Shown one piece after another: positions 50,305 through 57,176 of a stretch of DNA of 57,176 nt. Origin of the DNA: DATGLE01 sp035294325 (GTDB lineage: Bacteria; Chloroflexota; Ktedonobacteria; Ktedonobacterales; Ktedonobacteraceae); the NCBI GenBank assembly GCA_035294325.1, contig DATGLE010000050.1:1-57176 (forward strand), given 5' to 3'. Under the pieces are notes generated by a model. The model was not told the origin of the DNA, searched no databases, and saw nothing but the letters and a program-made list of their open reading frames with translations. Position 1 is the stretch's first letter, and each line of letters opens with the position of its first letter. The translations under genes were made by a program, and so were the position numbers.

Positions 50305-51441
50305 ATGAAGCGATCCGCTCGACAAAGCTGCATGAGCGCCCTGCTCGTTGGCGCTCTCGCCCTCTTCAGCGTATTGCTGGCTGCCTGTGATAGCGGCAAT
50401 ACAAATAGCGTGGGCAGCTTTAATGGCGCCGGGGGAAAAGGTTGCACCAGGGTTGGTATACTGTTGCCCGAAACCATTTCGTCGGTGCGCTGGGAGACGA
50501 AGGATCATCCCCTGCTCGTCCAGGCGATCACAGCGGCTATCCCCAATGTACATATTGACTATAACAATGCGCTGGGCAACTCTCAGACACAGATCAGCCA
50601 GGCGCAGGCGGACCTTGCCAACAGGGATTGTATTTTAGTGGTTGGTCCCCACGATAGCGTTGCCGCCGCGCCCATTGTGGCGATGGCTAGAGCGGACAAT
50701 GTACCCGTCATCGCCTATGACCGCCTCATTCAGACGAAAGAACTCAACTACTATGTTTCCTTTGATGGGGTGAAGGTCGGTCAATTGCAGGGCCGCTACA
50801 TCGCTCAGCACTATGCTGCATATCAAAAGGGTGCCAGCGTGCAGATTGTGATGATTAACGGCTCGCAAACCGATACCAATGCGCTGCTCTTCAGCCAGGG
50901 CGCTCATTCGGTACTTGATCCCCTTTTTGCCAGTGGCGTCCTCAAAAATGTGTATGAGACGTTCACCCCCAATTATGATAGCAATGTGGCGCAGGCTGAG
51001 ATGGAAGCGGCTCTGACTGACCAGCAGAACAATATCCAGATCGCTTACGTAGCTAACGATGGGATGGCCGGCGGCATCATCACTGCCCTGCGGGCTGCCA
51101 ACCTCGCCGGAAAAGTGCTGGTGACGGGCCAGGATGCAACGGCGGATGGCGTACACGATATTCTCGCCGGCACGCAGAGCATGACCGTCTATAAGCCGAT
51201 TGAGAAGGAGGCGCAGTCGGTGGGGGCGCTGGTCAAGGCGCTCTATAACGGTTCTGATGTCGGGGCATTGACACACGGTGCGACCACCCCGACCTTTGAC
51301 GGCGGCAGTATTCCTTCGATCCTCGATACGCCCATTGCGGTTGATCGCGCCAATATCGCGGCAACGGTGATCGCCGATCACTATCTTACAAAACAAGATA
51401 TCTGTAACGGCATTCCTCCCGGCACCGCCGGCGTCTGTTAA
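50305..51441 (+). CDS. XylF-like sugar-binding lipoprotein
   Basis: The 378-residue protein has a lipoprotein signal (SVLLAACDSG, Cys about residue 28) and the type I periplasmic-binding fold of D-xylose and related sugar-binding proteins. TRVGILLPETISSVRWETKDHPLLVQAI, VPVIAYDRLIQTKELNYYVSFD and QIAYVANDGMAGGIITAL are found in order, then TGQDATADGVHDILAGTQSMTVYK. No permease or ATPase gene is nearby, so it might not serve transport. Together with the Cache-type receptor and the DUF4388 protein it could form a sugar-sensing cluster. ATG lies after AAGGAGC. Confidence 0.88.
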   Translation: MKRSARQSCMSALLVGALALFSVLLAACDSGNTNSVGSFNGAGGKGCTRVGILLPETISSVRWETKDHPLLVQAITAAIPNVHIDYNNALGNSQTQISQAQADLANRDCILVVGPHDSVAAAPIVAMARADNVPVIAYDRLIQTKELNYYVSFDGVKVGQLQGRYIAQHYAAYQKGASVQIVMINGSQTDTNALLFSQGAHSVLDPLFASGVLKNVYETFTPNYDSNVAQAEMEAALTDQQNNIQIAYVANDGMAGGIITALRAANLAGKVLVTGQDATADGVHDILAGTQSMTVYKPIEKEAQSVGALVKALYNGSDVGALTHGATTPTFDGGSIPSILDTPIAVDRANIAATVIADHYLTKQDICNGIPPGTAGVC

Positions 51442-51480
51442 GGATCCTATCCGATGCTCTCATCCCTCCTCTGACAGCTC

Positions 51481-51543
51481 AGCGCCTGCGGCGCTTCGCA
51501 CAGGAGGACCAGCGGATCGCAGGCACCCGCTGGTCCTCCTGTG
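51481..51543 (-). repeat. Composite palindrome element G in reverse orientation
   Basis: AGCGCC-TGC-GGCGCT (51481-51495) is the short hairpin on the opposite strand (its complement has loop GCA). It is followed by a perfect 17-bp stem (51499-51515 / 51527-51543) with an 11-base loop. The order short-then-long and the TGC loop show that it is inverted relative to A, C, E and F. It lies between the XylF-like gene and obg. Confidence 0.8.
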
Positions 51544-51692
51544 AGCCACCACAGGCGGCGACCGGTGCAAAAAGGTGACGCGCAGCCCTGTCCTGTTTGC
51601 CTCTGGTCTGGACGGCATCTTTGTGATATACTCTCTTGCACTGCAAAGAGGATTCTTTTTCCACCACGATCAGGACAGGCTGGGGTTCTATT

Positions 51693-52997
51693 ATGTTTTT
51701 CGACCGTGCAAAAATTTATGTCAAGGCGGGCGATGGGGGCGATGGCTCCATGCATTTTCGCCGTGAAAAGTATGTGCCCTTCGGCGGGCCGGATGGCGGC
51801 GATGGCGGCCGGGGTGGCAGCGTCTACTTTGAGGCTACGACCAGTTTGAATACGTTGATTGATTATCGCTATCGCCAGCGCATCAAGGCTGGAGCGGGTG
51901 AGCCGGGCAGGCGCCAGAAGATGCACGGAGCCAGAGGGGAAGATGTTGTGCAGAAGGTGCCGTGCGGTACGATCATTCGTGATGCCGAGACGCATGAGAT
52001 CATCGCGGATCTGGTAGAGCCGGGGCAGCGCGTGATGGTCGCGCGCGGCGGGCGCGGCGGCCTGGGCAATGTGCATTTCGCGACTGCGACGCACCAGGCT
52101 CCCAGAGAGGCACAGAAGGGCGAACCAGGCGAAGAGCGCTGGATCACGCTCGAATTGCGCCTGGTTGCCGATGTAGGACTGGTAGGCTATCCGAATGCCG
52201 GCAAATCGACCCTGCTCTCCGTTGTGACTGCTGCTCGTCCCAAAGTTGCCGACTATCCTTTCACCACGCTGGTCCCTAATCTCGGCGTCGTAGAGGTCGG
52301 CCAGCCGAGGCAGGGCGATGGTTTCAGTTTTGTGCTGGCCGATATCCCCGGCCTGATCGAAGGCGCGGCCCGGGGCGCCGGGCTGGGACACGAGTTTTTG
52401 CGCCACATCCAGCGCACGCGGCTGCTGATCCATATGCTCGACGGCGCGGCCCCTGAGCGCGATCCCTGGCAGGATTTCCTGGCGATCAACCGCGAACTGC
52501 ACGAGTATGACGAGCGCCTTGCCAGCCGCCCCCAGATCGTCGTGTTGAATAAAATGGATCTGCCGGAGGCGCAGGAGCGCTGGCCCGCGCTCAAAGCGCG
52601 GGCCGAGGCAGAGGGCTATCCCGTCTTCGCGATCTCCGCTGCTGCCGGCCAGGGCACGGACCGGTTGATGCAGTTTGCCGCGCAGCGCCTGCAAGAGATC
52701 CAGCAGGAAGAGGCGGAGCAGGCCGCCGCCGCTGCGGTGGATGAAACGCAGGGACCTGTGCTGCGCCCGCAGCCGGAGGATGCCTTTACCGTCTCGAAAG
52801 AGGATGATACCTATGTCGTGCGCGGGAAGCGTGTGGAACGCGTCGTGAGCATGACCAATCAAGAGAGCGAGGAGGGCCTGGACCGTCTCCAGGTGACGCT
52901 TGAGAAGATGGGAGTCTTCAAAGCTCTGGAGGAGGCCGGCGTCAAGCCAGGCGACCTTGTGCGCTTCGGCAAAGTGGAAATGTACTGGGGTGAATAA
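51693..52997 (+). CDS. obg: GTPase Obg/CgtA
   Basis: From ATG 51693 (MFFDRAKIYVKAGDGGDG) the protein has 434 residues, normal for Obg. It has the glycine-rich Obg fold (about 1-158), the G domain with GYPNAGKST near 166, DIPGLIEGA near 215, NKMD near 285 and SAAAGQG near 315, and a C-terminal OCT domain (FTVSKEDDTYVVRGKRVERVV). Obg binds the 50S ribosomal subunit and couples GTP and ppGpp levels to ribosome assembly and growth. Its last codons and stop lie in the left arm of a 76-bp palindrome. Confidence 0.96.
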   Translation: MFFDRAKIYVKAGDGGDGSMHFRREKYVPFGGPDGGDGGRGGSVYFEATTSLNTLIDYRYRQRIKAGAGEPGRRQKMHGARGEDVVQKVPCGTIIRDAETHEIIADLVEPGQRVMVARGGRGGLGNVHFATATHQAPREAQKGEPGEERWITLELRLVADVGLVGYPNAGKSTLLSVVTAARPKVADYPFTTLVPNLGVVEVGQPRQGDGFSFVLADIPGLIEGAARGAGLGHEFLRHIQRTRLLIHMLDGAAPERDPWQDFLAINRELHEYDERLASRPQIVVLNKMDLPEAQERWPALKARAEAEGYPVFAISAAAGQGTDRLMQFAAQRLQEIQQEEAEQAAAAAVDETQGPVLRPQPEDAFTVSKEDDTYVVRGKRVERVVSMTNQESEEGLDRLQVTLEKMGVFKALEEAGVKPGDLVRFGKVEMYWGE

Positions 52998-53053
52998 GTG
53001 GAACGCAGAGGGCGGCCGCCCTCTGCGTTCCACTTATTCACCCCAGTACATTT
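52978..53053. terminator. Perfect 38-bp-arm palindrome overlapping the obg stop codon
   Basis: Bases 52978-53015 are the exact inverse complement of 53016-53053, with no spacer (centre GGCGGCCGCC), and the right arm is followed by further T residues. The left arm contains the last six codons of obg and its TAA, so the right arm is an inverted copy of coding DNA. It could act as an intrinsic terminator but is far longer than needed. It lacks the GCGC-NNN-GCGC apex of the other elements. Confidence 0.88.
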
Positions 53054-53106
53054 TTTCCAAAGGTCCGAAATTTCTATAAAAACTGTGAACGGCAACTCAA
53101 GATTTA

Positions 53107-53115
53107 TGTTATAAT
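53107..53115 (+). promoter_or_regulatory. Extended -10 promoter of the CHAT gene
   Basis: TGTTATAAT matches TGnTATAAT. It lies 93 bp before the ATG. A hairpin GGCAT/ATGCC is present in the leader near 53153-53168. Confidence 0.6.
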
Positions 53116-53208
53116 AACGGTGAGGTGTCGCTTGTTGTGCTGCCAACCTGTGGCATGGCGCTATGCCAGAAGCACCAGAAACAATAGAAGGCGAGAGAAG
53201 CTGCGCAC

Positions 53209-56200
53209 ATGGGAGAAACACTGAACCTGCTATTTCGCAGTCGCGATGACGGTACATTTGAGTTGCAGGTAAAGGAGAGCTGGTCGGGGCATACGGTACG
53301 TGGCAGTTTTGTTCCTCCCTATACGAACAAACAACTCAATATCCTGCAAAAAAAGCTGAACAATCTTGATAGTGGTTATCAGGAACTCCGCGAAATCGGC
53401 CATCGCCTCTTTTTAGCGCTCTGCGGCTCGGAGACGCCCGGCGCCAGCCGCCGCGAAGCCTCCGAGCAGTCCGTGCAGGCGGTGCTGCGCAGTGTCATTC
53501 AGCGCACGCTCAAGCGACGCGGTACGGTAGCCCTGACGCTCTGTTTCGGTCCTGGCTGCGATGAGTTCGTGCGCTATCCCTGGGAACTATTGCATAACGG
53601 CGATCATTTCCTCCTCGTTTCCGGTATCTTTACCCTTACCAGGGCCTTGCTGCGGCCTGACATGCCGACGGGCTGCGAGCTGCCTGTGTCGCCCCCGCTG
53701 CGCGTCCTTTACATTGGCGCTTCGCCCGTGGATTGTGCGCCTCTGGAGACCGAGCAGAGCTTTGCACAGTTGGAGCGGGCGCTCTCTCCCCTGATCGATA
53801 GCGGCCAGGTCTTTCTGGACAGGCTGGAGCCGCCTACCTTCGATCAACTGGTGCGCTATCTCAGTTCGTATGGTGGGGCCGGTGTGTTCGATGACAGCGA
53901 CACCTCTATCCCCTGCTATGTCGTACATTTTGATGGGCATGGCGCTTATGGCCGCCTCTGTCCGGCGGAGGGCTGCGAGGCCCTTAACGAAGCGGAGGCG
54001 CGCAAGTGCGTCGCCTGTGGCAGATCGCTCAGCCGTGTCAGGCCACAGACCTACCTCTGCTTCTGCAACGACGAAGGCTATAATCGCTTCATTGATACGC
54101 AGTCGTTATGCGACCTCTTCCTGAGCAGCGACGTGCGGCTGGCAGTTTTCGCCGCCTGCGAAACGGCGACCATCGCCGGAGGGTACGCGCGCCAGCAGCG
54201 GCGGCGCAACGCCGTTGATGCTACGCTGGCGACGGCGCTGGTAATGGCGCAGGTGCCGGCGGTGGTGGCGATGCCCTTCTCGTTGCAGGACGATCTCAGC
54301 CCGACGTTCATGTATCACTTCTATGAGGCGCTGGCCGATGGCCGCACGCTGGAGGAGGGCCTGTCGCGCGCTCGCCAGGCGCTGCTGCCGATGCAGCAGC
54401 GGGGCTGGTTTGTGCCCGTACTCTACCGGCACGTTGTTGAGGGCCAGGAGGGGCCGGTTCCGCTGCTGGTCAGCCATGACGCCCCGGAGGAGCACGATCA
54501 TCCCCTGGCGCACCTGGGCGCGCCGGCAACCTATGTTGGGCGCGAGCAAGAACTGCGCGACCTCGAAGAGTTATTGACCGCTGCCGCCACTGGAGAGCAG
54601 CCGGAGGAGATCACTGGCCGCCTGAAATTGCGCCCCGGGACGCACCATATCGCCCTGACGGGACCGACGGGCATCGGCAAGAGCGCGCTGGCTTTCGAAA
54701 CGGCGCGCCGCAATCAGGAGAAGTTCCCTGGCGGCGTCATCGGAGTCTCGCTGCGCGATGGCAAGTCCTTTGGCGAAGCCCTGATCGAGATTATGCACTA
54801 TCTCCGCATGCCGGCGAAGGCGGCTCCGGCGGCGGATCGCGGCCAGCGCGCGCGCCTCGTCCTGGGTGTCTTTCGTTCGCTGGCGAACCGTGAACTGCCC
54901 TCGCTCCTGCTGCTCGACAGCTTCGAGGAGGTGAAAGAGCGGGCGGAACTGGAGACGTGGCTGCATTTTCTCTGCTCACTTCCGCAGGAGGTCGTGGTTC
55001 TGATCACCTCGCGCTCGAACCCGGAGACGATGATGGTGCTGGAAGGGCTGCACTGCCGCTGGTATGAGTATCGCGTGGGCAAGATGATGGACGCCGACCT
55101 GCTGAGCCTCTTCACAGAACTGGCCTCGGCCAATGGCCTCGATCAGCGTATTCATCTCGATGAACCCAGACAGCAGGCGATCCTGCGCGAGATATGCACC
55201 TTGCTCGACGGCTATCCCCTGGGGGCGGAACTCATCTTTGGCACGGCCCGCTCTATCGATGGCAAGGTCTACACGCCGGAGGCCGCGACGCGCTCGTTGG
55301 AAGAGGTGCGCGACGAACTGCGCAGTACGCCGCTGGCCGGTATCCTCGCGGCACTGGAGGTCTCCTATCGCCGTTTGACACCGCCCGCGCGCCTGCTTCT
55401 CTCCTACCTGGCAGCCTTCAAGCTGCCGTTCAGCCGCGAGCAGATCGCCATGCTGGTTGCACCCGATATGCTGGCAACGGCAGAGGAGTCCGTGCGCCTG
55501 GTGCGAGCCGATGATATACGCGAAGGCGAGCCGCGCGGGCAGGGCGAGGCGCCGCAAGAAGAAGTGGTCTCACCGGCGGTGCTGGCCGAGAACTGGCGTG
55601 CGGCGCGCGACGAACTGGTGCAGGCATCGTTCATTCAGTTCGATGGACGCGTCTATACGATCCATCCCCAGGTACGTCACTTTGCCATCTCGCATCTGCC
55701 CATCGAGGAACGACGGCGCGTGCATCGCGTTGTGGCTAACTACTATAGTTCCTTACCGCAGCCCAGCCCCGATGAATGGTTTGTGGCCTTCGATCACCTG
55801 GAGAGCGCCGGGGAGCCGCAGGATATCCAGGAGGCTGTGCGGGTAGCGGTGCGAGCGTCGTGGGCGCTGGGTGGGCGCGGCCATGCGCAGGAGCTGCTGG
55901 CGATGCTGCGGCGCGCGGGTGTGCATGCCTCGCGGCTCGGCGACAAGACCGGCGAGGGCCAGATCCAGTGCTGCCTGGGGGCCATCCTGCGTCAACTGGG
56001 CCAGTATCCCGAAGCGGAAGCGTGTCTCAGGAGCAGTCTGGAGTTTCACCGGCAGCAGCACGAAAGCGAAGAGGCGGGCTGGGCGCTCTACGAACTGGCG
56101 ATGCTCTTCCGCGAAGAGGGGAATTTCCAGCAGGCAGGAACTTACGCGCAGGAGGCGCTGGCGCTCTTCCGTGAAGTGGGCGACGTGAAGGGCGAGGCGT

Positions 56201-57126
56201 GGATGCAGATGGTGATGGGCGAGGTGAGCCGGGGCTATGCCTCCTACTATGATGCGCTGGGTCACTTCGAGCTTGCGCTGACCAGTTTTCGTAACCTGCA
56301 TAACAATGAGGGCTGCGCCTGGACGCTGCGTGATCGCGGAACGGTGTACGAGGCGCTGGGGCAGTACAGTAAAGCCTTGAGCGACTACGAGGAGGCGCTG
56401 CGTCTCTTCAATGAAGCGGGCCTGCGCGTGGGGCAGGCGTGGGTGCTGGCCGATAAAGCCGATGTGTATACGGGCCAGGGCAAGCTCGATGCCGCCGCGA
56501 AGCTCTGTAGCGAGGCCGTATCGATCTTCCACGAGCAGGGAATCCGGCGCGGCGAGGCATGGGCGCTGCGCGCTCTGGGTGATGTGGCGCGCGAACGGCA
56601 TGATCTTGCCCGCGCGCGTCAAAACTATGAGGATGCTCTGGCTATGTTTAGCGCTCTGGGAGACCGCGTGGACCAGGCGCGAGTCCTCAACGCTCTGGGG
56701 GCTGTCGCCTTTGCGGAAGAAGAATACCTCACGGCCAAAGAACTGTATGAGCAGGCCCAGACCATCGCGCGCGAACAGGGAGCGGCGCAACTCGATGGCC
56801 GGGCCTCGCGCGGCCTGGGCGACGTGGCGCGCGTCTTGCAGCGCCTGGCCGAGGCCGAGCGCTACTACCGCGATGCCGCAGCGATTGCGACTCAACTGGA
56901 TACGCCCGCCGAACTATGCGCGGTCCTGCGCCGGCAGGGACTGCTCTACCAGGTGCAGAAAAAATATGCCGAAGCGCTCGATTGCTGGGTGCAGGCGCTT
57001 GCCCTTGACCAGCGCCTGGGACATCCGGCCCGCGTCAATCTCCAGGAGAAGGTGGCCGCGCTTGTCGCTGAACAGCACCTCGAAGATGTCTATGCGCAGT
57101 TCTGTGAGCGGCACGGCGTGGCCTGA
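53209..57126 (+). CDS. CHAT protease-like / NB-ARC / TPR protein with internal zinc ribbon
   Basis: This 1305-residue protein combines several domains. Residues about 100-420 are a CHAT (caspase-like) domain with the putative catalytic H244 in HFDGHGAYG and C317 in VFAACETATIAGG. Between them lies C251, C256, C267 and C270 (C-x4-C-x10-C-x2-C), a zinc-ribbon-like insertion. An NB-ARC NTPase follows: P-loop GPTGIGKSA with K491 and S492, Walker B LLLLD570, and VVLITSRS near 600. A winged-helix-like region (about 715-845) precedes TPR repeats from about residue 915 to 1290, with GEAWALRALGDVARERHDLARA and similar. The plan suggests an ATP-gated protease that is activated by a signal bound to the repeats. 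The substrate is unknown. Confidence 0.9.
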   Translation: MGETLNLLFRSRDDGTFELQVKESWSGHTVRGSFVPPYTNKQLNILQKKLNNLDSGYQELREIGHRLFLALCGSETPGASRREASEQSVQAVLRSVIQRTLKRRGTVALTLCFGPGCDEFVRYPWELLHNGDHFLLVSGIFTLTRALLRPDMPTGCELPVSPPLRVLYIGASPVDCAPLETEQSFAQLERALSPLIDSGQVFLDRLEPPTFDQLVRYLSSYGGAGVFDDSDTSIPCYVVHFDGHGAYGRLCPAEGCEALNEAEARKCVACGRSLSRVRPQTYLCFCNDEGYNRFIDTQSLCDLFLSSDVRLAVFAACETATIAGGYARQQRRRNAVDATLATALVMAQVPAVVAMPFSLQDDLSPTFMYHFYEALADGRTLEEGLSRARQALLPMQQRGWFVPVLYRHVVEGQEGPVPLLVSHDAPEEHDHPLAHLGAPATYVGREQELRDLEELLTAAATGEQPEEITGRLKLRPGTHHIALTGPTGIGKSALAFETARRNQEKFPGGVIGVSLRDGKSFGEALIEIMHYLRMPAKAAPAADRGQRARLVLGVFRSLANRELPSLLLLDSFEEVKERAELETWLHFLCSLPQEVVVLITSRSNPETMMVLEGLHCRWYEYRVGKMMDADLLSLFTELASANGLDQRIHLDEPRQQAILREICTLLDGYPLGAELIFGTARSIDGKVYTPEAATRSLEEVRDELRSTPLAGILAALEVSYRRLTPPARLLLSYLAAFKLPFSREQIAMLVAPDMLATAEESVRLVRADDIREGEPRGQGEAPQEEVVSPAVLAENWRAARDELVQASFIQFDGRVYTIHPQVRHFAISHLPIEERRRVHRVVANYYSSLPQPSPDEWFVAFDHLESAGEPQDIQEAVRVAVRASWALGGRGHAQELLAMLRRAGVHASRLGDKTGEGQIQCCLGAILRQLGQYPEAEACLRSSLEFHRQQHESEEAGWALYELAMLFREEGNFQQAGTYAQEALALFREVGDVKGEAWMQMVMGEVSRGYASYYDALGHFELALTSFRNLHNNEGCAWTLRDRGTVYEALGQYSKALSDYEEALRLFNEAGLRVGQAWVLADKADVYTGQGKLDAAAKLCSEAVSIFHEQGIRRGEAWALRALGDVARERHDLARARQNYEDALAMFSALGDRVDQARVLNALGAVAFAEEEYLTAKELYEQAQTIAREQGAAQLDGRASRGLGDVARVLQRLAEAERYYRDAAAIATQLDTPAELCAVLRRQGLLYQVQKKYAEALDCWVQALALDQRLGHPARVNLQEKVAALVAEQHLEDVYAQFCERHGVA

Positions 57127-57176
57127 ACCGCTATCCCCCATTTTTGCCTCGTTCTGGACACAACGCATACCTCTGT

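Noticed and set aside
51447..53033. Long minus-strand frame opposite obg
   Set aside because: Obg is unmistakable on the plus strand; the antisense frame has no recognisable domain and runs through palindromes.

Overview
The window reads as chromosomal DNA of a GC-rich, gene-dense bacterium, most likely a Ktedonobacteria-type member of the Chloroflexota. This is inference from gene content: many eukaryote-like Ser/Thr kinases, large NB-ARC/TPR (STAND) proteins, lipoprotein-type solute-binding proteins, a RhaEW-type fused rhamnulose-phosphate aldolase/dehydrogenase, solo tnpB elements and many long intergenic palindromes. No rRNA, tRNA or CRISPR array was seen.

Layout. 1-3.8 kb: the end of one SDR gene, a tandem repeat plus a palindrome element, a second SDR and a glycogen-debranching-type glycosidase. 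3.8-7.2 kb (minus): an N/Q/T-rich surface protein and a soluble Ser/Thr kinase. 7.2-9.9 kb: a tnpB without zinc finger, with a small partner gene and end hairpins, then an HTH/GNAT-like protein. 10-15.3 kb: an XRE/NB-ARC/TPR regulator, a peptide-type ABC binding lipoprotein and a permease remnant with an internal deletion. 15.5-19.9 kb: a small conserved protein, glucokinase, a GlsB-type membrane protein and a PAS-GAF-PAS histidine kinase. 20-24.5 kb: a TIM-barrel sugar isomerase/epimerase bracketed by two palindrome elements, a classical solo tnpB, an SDR and a proline-rich lipoprotein. 24.6-28.5 kb: a LuxR/NB-ARC regulator, an ECF sigma factor and a NUDIX protein with a degenerate box.

28.5-36.5 kb is a rhamnose-to-pyruvate island. 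On the minus strand lie a DeoR-type regulator, RhaEW and RhaB. Divergently lie rhamnose mutarotase, LutC and a LutB-LutA fusion. RhaB and RhaEW would turn rhamnulose into DHAP plus lactate, and the Lut proteins would oxidise lactate to pyruvate. A rhamnose isomerase and a transporter are not in the window. 36.6-40 kb is a complete molybdate/tungstate ABC importer. 40.3-45.1 kb holds an NDH-2-like dehydrogenase and two paralogous membrane Ser/Thr kinases with matching extracellular domains. 45.3-47.5 kb: Dps and an APC permease. 48.1-51.4 kb: a three-gene set of DUF4388 protein, Cache-domain membrane protein and XylF-like lipoprotein, perhaps a sugar-sensing unit. 51.7-57.1 kb: the GTPase Obg and a 1305-residue CHAT/NB-ARC/TPR protein with a zinc ribbon between the CHAT His and Cys.

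The most unusual signal is non-coding. At least five, probably seven, intergenic sites carry a composite palindrome: a long, mostly perfect hairpin of about 17-29 bp, usually with a GCGC-NNN-GCGC apex, next to a short GC-rich hairpin with a GCA (or complementary TGC) loop. Stem sequences differ between sites but each arm pair stays matched. One further palindrome (38-bp arms) contains the stop codon of obg. These were found by reading; no genome search could be run.
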